Below are positions 53,059-61,873 of a DNA stretch of 64,000 bases, in pieces. The DNA comes from Actinokineospora sp. NBRC 105648 (GTDB taxonomy: Bacteria; Actinomycetota; Actinomycetes; Mycobacteriales; Pseudonocardiaceae). The stretch lies in NCBI RefSeq assembly GCF_030269645.1, contig NZ_BSTR01000009.1, positions 146,171-210,170 of the forward strand, read 5' to 3'. The notes under the pieces are model-generated. The model was not told the DNA's origin and ran no database searches. It saw only the letters and a list, made by a program, of their open reading frames with translations. Position numbers and translations under genes: made by a program. How positions within the stretch are numbered: the first letter of the stretch is position 1; every line of letters begins with the position of its first letter.

Positions 53059-53451
53059 TGGGCAGATCGGGCGGAGTTGGCTCACCCGCTGGTAGGACAG
53101 CCAAGGGACAGCTGCGGCCGCCCGCTGCGAAAGCCCGTGCGCGAGCAGCCCGGCCGCGCGCGACTCGACAGTGGCTTCGGACCGCTTGAGCGCCGCTCTT
53201 CACGCAGTGCGACTGCTCCAAGAGCGAGAAGAGCCAGCATCCCAGGCGTGATAAGTGCACTCGGCCGCAACTGCTGGGGCCGTTGAAGTCAGCGAGCGAA
53301 ATGGCAGGCTCTTGCCCGGCGCGACGACCACCCACCGCCGGGGTCGTTCATGAAGTCGCGCTGCTGCCATGAAGTCGCGCTGCTGCGAAGAACTGGCTCG
53401 GCCCGGACATCGTGGTCGTACCCAGGCCGGACAATCCCCCGATCGTGGTGA
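53059..53451. other. Non-coding interval with a 19-bp tandem duplication
   Basis: I see no convincing gene in these 393 bases; short frames on both strands are Arg/Ser-rich. CATGAAGTCGCGCTGCTGC occurs twice in direct tandem at 53349-53367 and 53368-53386. Confidence 0.5.
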
Positions 53452-54696
53452 TCAGCCCGCGGTGGCTTTCAGCGCGGCGCTCACCGCGTCCACCACCAGG
53501 TTGATCTGCCACTCGCGGGCGTGGCCCGCGCGCAGGGTGGCGGCGACCGTGTCGGTGTCCAGGTCGGCGGGCGGCTGCCAGCAGGTGCGCCGGAGCAGGT
53601 CGGGCTGCAGGAGGTTCTCCACCGGCAGCCGGTTCTCCTCGGCGATCTTGTTCAGCGCCGTCCGCGCGGCCGCCAGCCGGGCCGCCGCCTCCGGGTCCTT
53701 GTCCGCCCAGCGGTTCGCGGGTGGGGGGCCGTCGGCGGGCGGTGACGGGTCGGGCAGCTCGGACTTGGGCAGCTGGGCGGCCGCGCGCAGGGCGCGCATC
53801 CACGGACCCGCGAGGCGGCGCTGGGCGCGGCCCTTGAACACCGGCAGTTGCAGCAGCGCCTGCTCGTCGGCCGGGTTGACCGAGGCCGCCTGGATGATCG
53901 CGCTGTCGGGCAGCACGCGGCCGGGGGCGATGTCGCGCTCACGGGCCATCCCGTCGCGCGCCTCCCAGAGCGCGCGGATGGCGGCCAGGCCACGCGGGGT
54001 GCGCACGCTGTGGATGCCGGACGTGCGCCGCCACGGCTCCTTGCGCGGGGGCGGCGGCCCGGCGGTGCGCAGGGCCTCGAACTCCTCGAGTGCCCACTCC
54101 AGCTTGCCCTGTACGCGCAGCTCTTCCTCCAGCGCGTCGCGCAGCTGGATCAGCAGCTCCACGTCCAGCGCGGCGTAGTTGAGCCAGTCGATCGGCAGCG
54201 GCCTGCGCGACCAGTCGGCGGCGCCGTGGCCCTTCTCCAGCCGGTAGCCCAGCAGCAGCTCGACGAGGGTGCCCAGGGCGACCCGCTCGAAGCCGGCGAG
54301 CCTGCCCGCGAGCTCGGTGTCGAACAGCTTGGCCGGGCGCAGGCCGAGGTCGGCCAGGCACGGCAGGTCCTGGGAGGCCGCGTGCAGCACCCACTCGTCC
54401 GCGGCGAGCGCGTCGATGAGGGAGTCGACCTGGTCGTCGACCGCGACCGGGTCGACCAGGAAGGTGCCGGAGCCCTGCCTGCGCACCTGGACCAGGTAGG
54501 CGCGTTGGGAGTAGCGGTACCCGGAGGCGCGCTCGGTGTCCACGGCGATCGGCCCGTGCCCGCTCGCGATCCGGCTCGACGCCCTGGTCAGGGCGTCGAG
54601 GTCGGTCACGACGTCGGGGGTGCCTTCCGCTGGCTCGATGAGCAGGACTGGAGCGGGCGGGTCTGCCGCCGCGGGTCCGGGGCCGGGGGTAGTCAC
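53452..54696 (-). CDS. RNase D-like protein with HRDC domain
   Basis: The 414-residue protein starts at GTG 54696. The DEDD exonuclease core is visible: GPIAVDTERASGYRYSQRAY (DxE), then EWVLHAASQDLPCLADLGL (middle Asp), and WLNYAALDVELLIQLRDAL (YxxxD). The HRDC domain follows around residues 225-300 (RGLAAIRALWEARDGMARER). Members process or degrade RNA from the 3' end. It has the conserved position next to dxs/DUF3000 (Rv2681). The C-terminal 100 residues are Pro-rich then helical. Confidence 0.9.
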   Translation of the reverse strand: MTTPGPGPAAADPPAPVLLIEPAEGTPDVVTDLDALTRASSRIASGHGPIAVDTERASGYRYSQRAYLVQVRRQGSGTFLVDPVAVDDQVDSLIDALAADEWVLHAASQDLPCLADLGLRPAKLFDTELAGRLAGFERVALGTLVELLLGYRLEKGHGAADWSRRPLPIDWLNYAALDVELLIQLRDALEEELRVQGKLEWALEEFEALRTAGPPPPRKEPWRRTSGIHSVRTPRGLAAIRALWEARDGMARERDIAPGRVLPDSAIIQAASVNPADEQALLQLPVFKGRAQRRLAGPWMRALRAAAQLPKSELPDPSPPADGPPPANRWADKDPEAAARLAAARTALNKIAEENRLPVENLLQPDLLRRTCWQPPADLDTDTVAATLRAGHAREWQINLVVDAVSAALKATAG

Positions 54697-54742
54697 GGCC
54701 GATGACCCTACGGCACGAGCGGTGACAACCGTCGGAGATCAG

Positions 54743-54790
54743 CAGCAGTCGTGTGGCTGGGCCATGCCCAGCCCAGCCACACGACTGCTG
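54743..54790. terminator. 19-bp perfect stem after the LuxR-type regulator gene
   Basis: Arms 54743-54761 and 54772-54790 (CAGCAGTCGTGTGGCTGGG and complement) enclose a 10-base loop. It lies 5 bases past the regulator stop on the minus strand. Confidence 0.8.
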
Positions 54791-54795
54791 TTGTC

Positions 54796-55512
54796 TTAGC
54801 GGATGACGCCTGCCCGCATGGCCAACGCGACCATCTGGGCCCGGTCGCCGGTGCCCAACTTGCGGCCGATCCGCGAGAGGTGCGACTTCACCGTCAGTGC
54901 CGACAGGTTCAGCGCCTCGCCGATCTCCTTGTTGGACTGGCCGTCCGCGACCAGTTGCAGCACCTCCACCTCACGGGCCGAGAGCTCCCGCGGGGTGTTG
55001 TCGGTGCCGGGGACCCGCGTGCCCGTGGCGAGGACCGGGGCGACACTCGGGTCGGCGTAGACGCCACCCTCGAGCACCCGGCGGACCCCGTCGGTCACGA
55101 CCACCGGCGACGCGGACTTCAGCAGGTACGCCTGGGCGCCCGCTTGGAAGGCCGATCGAACGGCGTACGGGTCGTCGGACGAGGCGAGCACGACGATGCG
55201 CGGCCAACCGTGGCTGCGCAGCTCCGTGACCAGCTCGATCCCACTGCCGTCGGGCAGTCCGAGATCGAGGATCGCGAGATCACACGGGCCGGTGGCCTGT
55301 GCGCGCGCCCTCGCCTCGGCCACCGTGGCGGCCTCGTGCACTGTGCCCGCGCCCATTTGCGTGAGCCGAGCAGCTATCGCCTCCCTCAACAGTGGGTGGT
55401 CGTCGACCACCAGCACTGAGAACAGCTCCTCCCGCGGATGCGGGACCATGTTCGCCGGCAAAGAGCCGGCTGGCGTGGTTCGAACGGCCTGACCTAAGCC
55501 GACGGCAGCCAC
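54796..55512 (-). CDS. NarL/LuxR-family response regulator
   Basis: The 238-residue protein starts at GTG 55512 after GGGAGG. The receiver domain (from about residue 31) has VLVVDDHPLLREAIAARLTQ, the phospho-acceptor in CDLAILDLGLPDGSG, IVVLASSDDP and AYLLKSASPVVV. A linker leads to the GerE-type HTH: PRELSAREVEVLQLVADGQS with NKEIGEALNLSALTVKSHLS. The N-terminal 30 residues are not part of the domain, so a start nearer the receiver is possible. No histidine kinase is adjacent, so it is an orphan regulator here. Confidence 0.92.
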   Translation of the reverse strand: MAAVGLGQAVRTTPAGSLPANMVPHPREELFSVLVVDDHPLLREAIAARLTQMGAGTVHEAATVAEARARAQATGPCDLAILDLGLPDGSGIELVTELRSHGWPRIVVLASSDDPYAVRSAFQAGAQAYLLKSASPVVVTDGVRRVLEGGVYADPSVAPVLATGTRVPGTDNTPRELSAREVEVLQLVADGQSNKEIGEALNLSALTVKSHLSRIGRKLGTGDRAQMVALAMRAGVIR

Positions 55513-55769
55513 GTCACTACCTCCCTGGAGTCGGTCGTTGCCCCCCGACCGGCACTGGGACTTTCGACCAAACAGCCGCGCCGCCGTTGGACCGAAAGTG
55601 GTGTCGACGAAGGCAGCCTAGCCGCCCAAGCGGGTTAGCGGGACGATCAATCGGGTAAGTATCCGATCGGGTTGTGACTGAGGGGCGTTAGGGTCACACG
55701 ATTGGGTGAGTCCCTACTCGGTGACGTAACGGGTTGGACTCGTTACACGATGAAATGGAGTCACGGGTA
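55513..55769. promoter_or_regulatory. Divergent promoter region, regulator and dipeptidase
   Basis: No gene is present. It separates the minus-strand LuxR-type regulator from the plus-strand dipeptidase. AT-rich words near 55640-55745 fit promoters, but no hexamers can be fixed. Confidence 0.45.
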
Positions 55770-56921
55770 GTGCACAACCTCGGAATCGAGCGCGCGCGAG
55801 CCCTGCTGGCGCGGACCCCGCTGGTCGACGGTCACAACGACCTCCCGTGGGCGCTGCGCGAGCGGCTGGGCGCGGATCCGGGGGCGACCGCGGCCGGGAT
55901 CGACCTCAGCGTAGTGCAGTCCGGCCTGCACACGGACCTGGTCAAGCTCCGCGAGGGCGGTGTGGGAGCGCAATTTTGGTCGGTGTACGTCCCCTGTCAA
56001 CTGACCGGTCACTCGGCGTTCACCGCTACCGTCGAACAGGTCGAGCTGGTGCACGCCCTGGTCGACCGCTACCCCGCCGCCCTGGGCCTGGCCACCACCG
56101 CTGACCAGGCCGAATCCGTTTTCGCCTCGGGTCGGGTCGCCTCGCTGATCGGGGCCGAGGGCGGCCACAGCATCGCCGGTTCGCTGGGCGCCCTGCGCGC
56201 GCTGCACCGCCTCGGCGTCCGCTACATGACGCTGACGCACAACGACAACACCCCGTGGGCCGACTCGGCGACCGACGAGCCGGTGGTGGGCGGCCTCTCG
56301 GAGTTCGGCCGATCGGTGGTGGCGGAGATGAACCGCCTCGGCATGCTCGTGGACCTCTCGCACGTCGCGGACACGACCATGCGAGCCGCCCTGGACGTGA
56401 CCACCGCGCCGGTCATCTTCAGCCACTCGTCCTGCCGCGCGGTCACCGACCACCCCCGGAACGTGCCCGATGACGTGCTCAAACGCCTGCCGGGCAACGG
56501 CGGCGTGCTGATGGTGACCTTCGTGCCGCGGTTCGTCTCGTCCGCTATAGCGGCCTGGGACGAGCGGTTGGCCGAGGCGATGACCGCCGCCGGGCGCAAG
56601 CACGCCGACCTCACCGAGCGGGAGGCGTTCCTGCGCACCTGGGACGGTGCGGGTGACCAGCCGAAAGCCGGTCTCGCCGACGTCGTCGCGCACCTGGAGC
56701 ACGCCCGCGAGGTCGTCGGCGTCGACCACATCGGCATCGGTGGCGACTACGACGGTTGCCCGGAGCTGCCCGAGGGACTGGCCGACGTGGGTGGCTACCC
56801 GACCCTGTTCGGCGCCCTGCTCGACCGCGGCTGGAGCGAGGACGACTGCGCCAAGGTTGCTGGGCGTAACGTCCTACGGGTCCTCCGTTCGGCCGAATCG
56901 GTGGCCACCACTAGGGGATAA
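55770..56921 (+). CDS. Membrane dipeptidase (renal dipeptidase family, M19)
   Basis: These binuclear zinc enzymes hydrolyse dipeptides. I place the start at GTG 55770 ([20 protein letters not shown]), with GGAG ten bases upstream; ATG 55755 is an alternative. Zinc ligands appear in DGHNDLPW (HxD), in [12 protein letters not shown] (bridging Glu), in [11 protein letters not shown] (His), and in [17 protein letters not shown] (Asp). [14 protein letters not shown] is another conserved block. No signal peptide or lipobox is seen, so the protein may be cytoplasmic. The 383-residue length is normal. Confidence 0.92.
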   Translation: MHNLGIERARALLARTPLVDGHNDLPWALRERLGADPGATAAGIDLSVVQSGLHTDLVKLREGGVGAQFWSVYVPCQLTGHSAFTATVEQVELVHALVDRYPAALGLATTADQAESVFASGRVASLIGAEGGHSIAGSLGALRALHRLGVRYMTLTHNDNTPWADSATDEPVVGGLSEFGRSVVAEMNRLGMLVDLSHVADTTMRAALDVTTAPVIFSHSSCRAVTDHPRNVPDDVLKRLPGNGGVLMVTFVPRFVSSAIAAWDERLAEAMTAAGRKHADLTEREAFLRTWDGAGDQPKAGLADVVAHLEHAREVVGVDHIGIGGDYDGCPELPEGLADVGGYPTLFGALLDRGWSEDDCAKVAGRNVLRVLRSAESVATTRG

Positions 56922-57133
56922 CTGGCAAAAGGTAATTGTCACTTGGCGTTCGACAATCGAACACCGACCCATTCTTGGCGGAAATGCGTCGTGGACCCAT
57001 CGGCGCAACGGGTGTCTGCCACTCCCCAACTGGCAACCGGTAATGGATCGAGACCCCACCACCCGTGGCTAGCGTCACGCTCGTCGCCCCCGCGGCGTGG
57101 GCGTGGGGCGCACCGTTTGGGAGGGAGTCGAGC

Positions 57134-59617
57134 GTGAGCTCAACAGCTAGACGTTTACCGACCTGGAGGGTCGCCGCCGCGGTGGGGCTCAGCGGGGCCG
57201 TCATCGTCGGTCTCAGCGCCGCCACCGGAACCACGGCCGCCGCCGCCGACAACGTGCTGCGCGCGGACAAGGACGTGGCGCGCTCCTGCTTCGAGCGCCT
57301 GCTGCCCGCGGGCAGCAAGGGCACCGACCGCCGTGAGGTCACCTCCGGCGTCGACGGTCTCGTCCAGGCCCGGCTGACCCCGCACGGCGGCGGCACCGGC
57401 GACTGGGACCTGGCGGTGTTCGACAAGACCAGCGGCGCGCTGGTCGCCGCCTCCGCCGCGCTGCGCAGCGTCGAGTTGGCCGAGAGCTTCGTGGCCAAGG
57501 ACCAGAAGCTCGTCGTCCAGGCGTGCCGCTACGCCGGGTCGGCCAAGACCGTCCAGTTGGGCGTCGACTTCCTGGCGCTGGACAACCAGGGTGGCTCAAC
57601 CACTCAGCGCGCGGACGTCGTGCGCGTGGAGACCCCCACCCGGCAGCAGAAGGACCGGCTGCTGGCCCTGGACCTCGACGTCACCGAGAAGGCGGACGCG
57701 ACCGGTGTCGAGGTCGTCGTCGCCTCCGACGCCGACCGCAAGACCCTCGCCGACAGCGGGCTGCGCTCGAGCGTGGTCAAGGCCGACATCTCGGCCAAGT
57801 CGGTGGCCAACGCCAAGCAGGACAAGGCTTTCGCCGCGCGGGCGCAGCGCTCGGTGCTGCCCTCGGGGCGCACCACCTACCGGCACCTCTACGACTACGA
57901 CTACGAGCTCAAGGAGCTCGCCCGGCTCAACCCGGGGCTGGTCAAGGCGTTCACCCTGCCCAACCAGACCTGGGAGGGGCGCGACGTCAACGGCGTCGAG
58001 ATCGCCACCGACGTGGGCAACACCGCCGACGGCAAGGCCGTCAACGTGACCCTGGGCGTGCACCACGCGCGTGAGTGGCCCGCGGGCGAGCACGCGATGG
58101 AGTGGGCGACCGAACTGGTCAAGGGCTACAAGGCGGGCGGCGAACTCCGTTCCCTGGTGGGCAAGACGCGCAACATCGTGGTGCCGATCGTCAACACCGA
58201 CGGCTTCTCGATCTCCCGCGAGGCCGAGCCGCGCGGTGACTTCAGCCGCTTCGACTACGAGATGAAGCGCAAGAACTGCAACGCCTCGGACTCCCCGGCG
58301 CAGTACCGCACCGGAGTCTGCAAGGCGAACCCGGCGGGCCGCCAGCGCGGCACCGACCCCAACCGCAACTACGCGGGCTTCTGGGGCGGCGCGGGCGCGT
58401 CGACGGCGTGGAGCAACGACACCTTCCGCGGCTCCGCGCCGTTCTCCGAGCCGGAGACGCGCAACATCCGGTCGCTGGTGTCCACCCGCCAGGTGACCAA
58501 CCTGATCACCCTGCACACCTACTCGAACCTGGTGCTGCGGGTGCCCGGCGTCGCCGACGTGCGCGCGCCGCTGGACGAGCCGGTGTACAAGGCGCTCGGC
58601 GACAAGTTCGCCACCCGCAACGGTTACACCAGCCAGCCGTCCTGGATGCTCTACGACACCACGGGGTCCACTGAGGACTGGTCGTACTTCGCCACCGGTG
58701 GCTTCGGGTTCACCTTCGAGATCGGCGCGGAGGAGTTCCACCCGCCGTTCGAGACCGGTGTCGTGGCCGAGTACGCGGGCCTGGCACCGGCGCCGGGTGC
58801 GGGCAAGGGCGGCAACCGGCAGGCGTTCATCGACATGCTCACCAACGCCGCCGACCCGGCCGCGCACTCCACCCTGATCGGCTCCGCGCCCAAGGGGTAC
58901 CAGCTGCAGCTGCGCAAGGCGTTCCAGACGCCGACCTCGCCGGTGGTGCAGCCGGACGGCAGCGCGGGCGCGCCGATCTACGTCGCCGACACGCTCACCT
59001 CCACCCTGGCCTCGACCGGTGGGCGGTTCAGCTGGTCGGTCAACCCGTCGACCCGGCCGTACGTGGCGGGTCGCTACGGGCGCGACCCGAAGGGCCCGGC
59101 CCAGGAGGCCGTGACCCTGCCCAACCCGGCGGGCGTCCCCGCCGAGAACACCAACTTCCCCGGTGACGCCACCGCCGAGCGGATCCCGTTCCATGTGGAC
59201 GGTCTGCCCAGGGTGGACAACGGCAAGCTGCAGGTGTCGATCAACTGGGCCAGCCCGGACAACGACTGGGACCTCTACATCTTCGACGCCGCGGGCAACG
59301 TGGTGACCTCGTCGGCCAACGGTGGCACCAACTCCGAGCGGGCCGTACTGTTCGACCCGCCCGCCGGTGACTACACCGCCGCGGTGGTCAACTACGACCA
59401 GGTCGGGTCCACTGTGGACGACTGGGGCAGCCTGAAGGTGGAGTTCGCCTCGCCGCTGCCCACGACCTACGGGCCCAAGGAGCCCTACCAGCTGACCTGC
59501 ACCGACAAGCGCGGCAAGCTGGTCGGCCTCTCCGACGTCTACGTCGACCGCGGCCAGACCGTGGACATCGGCGACGTCTGCCAGCGCTCCGCGCGCCTGG
59601 CGAAGGAACGCCGCTAG
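57134..59617 (+). CDS. Secreted M14 zinc carboxypeptidase with C-terminal pre-peptidase-like domain
   Basis: The 827-residue protein starts at GTG 57134 after GGGAGGGAG. A signal peptide is evident: basic RRLPTWR, hydrophobic core VAAAVGLSGAVIVGLSAATG, cleavage near TTAAAA. A first domain (residues 40-160) resembles bacterial pre-peptidase or CUB-like folds. The M14 peptidase follows at about residues 250-600: VHHAREWPAGEHA (HxxE zinc ligands), TDPNRNYAGFWGG, ITLHTYSNLVLRVP (third zinc His) and FTFEIGAEEFHPPFE (catalytic Glu). A C-terminal domain (NDWDLYIFDAAGNVVTSSAN) matches the pre-peptidase C-terminal type. Confidence 0.92.
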   Translation: MSSTARRLPTWRVAAAVGLSGAVIVGLSAATGTTAAAADNVLRADKDVARSCFERLLPAGSKGTDRREVTSGVDGLVQARLTPHGGGTGDWDLAVFDKTSGALVAASAALRSVELAESFVAKDQKLVVQACRYAGSAKTVQLGVDFLALDNQGGSTTQRADVVRVETPTRQQKDRLLALDLDVTEKADATGVEVVVASDADRKTLADSGLRSSVVKADISAKSVANAKQDKAFAARAQRSVLPSGRTTYRHLYDYDYELKELARLNPGLVKAFTLPNQTWEGRDVNGVEIATDVGNTADGKAVNVTLGVHHAREWPAGEHAMEWATELVKGYKAGGELRSLVGKTRNIVVPIVNTDGFSISREAEPRGDFSRFDYEMKRKNCNASDSPAQYRTGVCKANPAGRQRGTDPNRNYAGFWGGAGASTAWSNDTFRGSAPFSEPETRNIRSLVSTRQVTNLITLHTYSNLVLRVPGVADVRAPLDEPVYKALGDKFATRNGYTSQPSWMLYDTTGSTEDWSYFATGGFGFTFEIGAEEFHPPFETGVVAEYAGLAPAPGAGKGGNRQAFIDMLTNAADPAAHSTLIGSAPKGYQLQLRKAFQTPTSPVVQPDGSAGAPIYVADTLTSTLASTGGRFSWSVNPSTRPYVAGRYGRDPKGPAQEAVTLPNPAGVPAENTNFPGDATAERIPFHVDGLPRVDNGKLQVSINWASPDNDWDLYIFDAAGNVVTSSANGGTNSERAVLFDPPAGDYTAAVVNYDQVGSTVDDWGSLKVEFASPLPTTYGPKEPYQLTCTDKRGKLVGLSDVYVDRGQTVDIGDVCQRSARLAKERR

Positions 59618-59636
59618 CCCCTGAGCTGATCCAGCC

Positions 59637-59673
59637 GATGCCGCCCCGCCGAGCTGTTCGGTGGGGCGGCATC
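59637..59673. terminator. Terminator after the carboxypeptidase gene
   Basis: Perfect 11-base arms GATGCCGCCCC and GGGGCGGCATC with a 15-base loop lie 19 bases past the stop. Confidence 0.75.
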
Positions 59674-59705
59674 GTGCTTCCGGTCCAGGTCTCGGGCCGC
59701 ATCCG

Positions 59706-59852
59706 GTGAACGATCCTCAGGTTCGACGTATCAACTGTTGAACAATACTTTTGGTGAATAATCCTCTTGGTGAACGTGTGAACTGTTCGAAAGTAGGATT
59801 GTTGAACAATCGCAGGGCAGGGCAGGGCAGGGCAGGGCAGGCAGGGCAGGGA
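59706..59852. repeat. Low-GC repeat cluster: TGTTGAACAAT words and a GGGCA tandem
   Basis: TGTTGAACAAT occurs at about 59736-59746 and inside the perfect palindrome GATTGTTGAACAATC (59797-59811). Between them GTGAAC or GTGAAT words recur at irregular spacing. From 59813 the sequence becomes seven or so copies of AGGGC/GGCAG up to the DUF3000 stop. The cluster is much less GC-rich than its surroundings. Its role is unknown. Confidence 0.55.
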
Positions 59853-59853
59853 G

Positions 59854-60414
59854 CTACTGGCCGCGGCGCTGTTCGAAGAGGGAGACACCGACCGGGGGGA
59901 GGCCGACGACGCTGGCCATCAGGTCGCAGAACGCCTCGCCGTGCGGGGTGAGGTCGCCCTGGGGGGTCCAGGAGGCGCGCAGTTCGAGGTCGTCGGTGCG
60001 GGCCGGGCCCGCGATGTCGCCGAAGCGGGCCGACGACGTATCAGTCACCGTTCCGCCGAGGGCGACGAACTCCGCCCCGGAGGCCGACAGCGCGTCGGTG
60101 AGCCAGGACCAGCCGACGCTCGGGAGGAGCGGGTCGTCGGCGAGTTCGGCGTCCAGCTCCGCGCGCACGTAGGCGACCACGCGCAGGACGCCGTCCCACG
60201 CCTCTTGGCCGTCCGGGTCGTGCAGCAGGATCAGCCTGCCGGTCGCCTGCACCTCGGCGGGTCCGACGGCCTCGGCGGTCAGCGCGAACGCCCACGGCGC
60301 CAGCCGTTGCGGCGGGCGGACCTCGGCGAGCTGCAACTCCGGTCGAGGTCGCAGCGACTTCAGCGCCTCGACGGCCTGGGTGAAGAGCTCAGGCGCTGTC
60401 GACGTTCCGGTCAC
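59854..60414 (-). CDS. DUF3000 family protein
   Basis: The 186-residue protein is assigned from GTG 60414 ([20 protein letters not shown]). Conserved blocks are [20 protein letters not shown], then [20 protein letters not shown] with [18 protein letters not shown], and [13 protein letters not shown]. No catalytic motif or membrane helix is visible. TACAGT lies about 8 bases upstream of the start and no ribosome-binding site is seen, so the mRNA may be leaderless. The position between the RNase D-like and hemE genes matches Rv2680. Confidence 0.88.
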   Translation of the reverse strand: MTGTSTAPELFTQAVEALKSLRPRPELQLAEVRPPQRLAPWAFALTAEAVGPAEVQATGRLILLHDPDGQEAWDGVLRVVAYVRAELDAELADDPLLPSVGWSWLTDALSASGAEFVALGGTVTDTSSARFGDIAGPARTDDLELRASWTPQGDLTPHGEAFCDLMASVVGLPPVGVSLFEQRRGQ

Positions 60415-60808
60415 GACTGGTAACTGTAGGACCACCCGAGTCGGTGAGCGGGGACGGCGCGCCGAGCGCGGGGCCGGTGATCGGACAACCGTCAGTGTGA
60501 CTTCGCCCCGGTCCGAGCCGTCACGTCGAGGACGGAGCCGGACCACTGTCCCAGATGATCCACTTCAGCTCCGCCGGGCGCCCGGGTCCGATGTCGATCT
60601 CTTGTTGACGATCTTCGCCCGCCCCCGCCCGCACACCGGCACGACGCCGGTGTCAGCCGCGCCGCCCCGGTCACTTGTCGTTGATGATCGTCATCGGTGC
60701 GCTCGCCCGACCCGGCGCCCGCCGGCGCGGAGGAGCTGTCGACGGCGTGCCCCGAGCACTCGATCCCGCCACCGGCGTCGCGGCCCGGCGTGGGACCATG
60801 GGGGAGCC
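60415..60808. promoter_or_regulatory. Divergent region between DUF3000 and hemE
   Basis: The 394 bases hold no convincing gene. They lie between minus-strand DUF3000 and plus-strand hemE and should contain both promoters. GGGGGAGCC precedes the hemE ATG. Confidence 0.5.
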
Positions 60809-61873
60809 ATGACAGAACTGATCACCCCGGCTGTCGCCCGCCGGAGCCTGCCCGACGCACCCTTCCTGGTCGCCGCGCGCGGTGGCGCGCCCAGTCGGGT
60901 GCCGGTGTGGTTCATGCGCCAAGCGGGCCGCTCGCTGCCCGAGTACCGCGCCCTGCGCGCCGGTACCGCCATGTTGGCCGCCTGCTTCGACCCGGGCATG
61001 GTCACCGAGATCACCCTGCAACCGGTCCGCAGGCACGACGTGGACGCGGCGATCCTGTTCAGCGACATCGTGGTGCCGCTGGTGGCCGCCGGGGTCGACC
61101 TGGACATCGTGCCCGGCACTGGGCCGGTCGTGGCCACCCCGATCCGCGACCCGCGGCAGGTCGCCGAGTTGCCGGCGCTCGCGGCCGAGCAGGTCGACCC
61201 GGTCGCCGAGGCCGTCCGGCTGCTCACCGCCGAGCTCGGCGGCACACCGCTGATCGGGTTCGCCGGAGCGCCGTTCACGCTGGCCTCCTACCTGGTCGAG
61301 GGCGGTCCGAGCCGCAACCACGAGCGCACCAAGGCGCTCATGTACGGCGACCCCGCCACCTGGCACGCCCTGCTTGACCGGCTCGCCGACACCGCCCTGA
61401 CGTTCCTGCGCGCGCAGGTCGCGGCCGGTGTGGACGCCGTGCAGCTGTTCGACTCGTGGGCGGGCGCTCTCTCGCTCAAGGACTACCGCGAGTTCGTCCT
61501 GCCGCACTCGACCAAGGTCCTGGGTGGACTGGCCGACGCGGGCGTGCCGCGGATCCACTTCGGAGTCGGCACCGGACCGCTGCTTCCCGCCATGCGCAAG
61601 GCGGGCGCCGACGTCGTCGGTGTCGACTGGCGAACCCCGCTCGACCAGGCCGCCGCCGCGGTCCCGGGGTCGGCGTTGCAGGGCAACCTCGACCCGGCCG
61701 TGCTGTTCGCGGGCGACGAGGTGATCCAGCGCGAGGTGGCCCGGATCGTCGCCGAGGGCCGGGCGGGCGGCGGGCACGTGTTCAACCTCGGCCACGGGGT
61801 GCTGCCCGACACCGACCCGGACGTGATCACCCGCACCGTGGCCCACGTGCACGCGCACACACCGACCCGGTGA
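60809..61873 (+). CDS. hemE: Uroporphyrinogen decarboxylase
   Basis: HemE decarboxylates uroporphyrinogen III to coproporphyrinogen III. The 354-residue protein starts at ATG 60809 after GGGGGAG. The family signature [20 protein letters not shown] is near residue 30. [20 protein letters not shown] contains the catalytic Asp region, and [17 protein letters not shown] and [16 protein letters not shown] are conserved. The stop overlaps the hemY start, so the two are translationally coupled. Confidence 0.97.
   Translation: MTELITPAVARRSLPDAPFLVAARGGAPSRVPVWFMRQAGRSLPEYRALRAGTAMLAACFDPGMVTEITLQPVRRHDVDAAILFSDIVVPLVAAGVDLDIVPGTGPVVATPIRDPRQVAELPALAAEQVDPVAEAVRLLTAELGGTPLIGFAGAPFTLASYLVEGGPSRNHERTKALMYGDPATWHALLDRLADTALTFLRAQVAAGVDAVQLFDSWAGALSLKDYREFVLPHSTKVLGGLADAGVPRIHFGVGTGPLLPAMRKAGADVVGVDWRTPLDQAAAAVPGSALQGNLDPAVLFAGDEVIQREVARIVAEGRAGGGHVFNLGHGVLPDTDPDVITRTVAHVHAHTPTR

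Noticed and set aside
56922..57133. Possible riboswitch or attenuator between the dipeptidase and carboxypeptidase genes
   Set aside because: No known riboswitch core or convincing long stem was found.
57596..59194. 532-codon minus-strand open frame over the M14 carboxypeptidase
   Set aside because: Antisense shadow; the plus-strand protein has signal peptide and zinc motifs.
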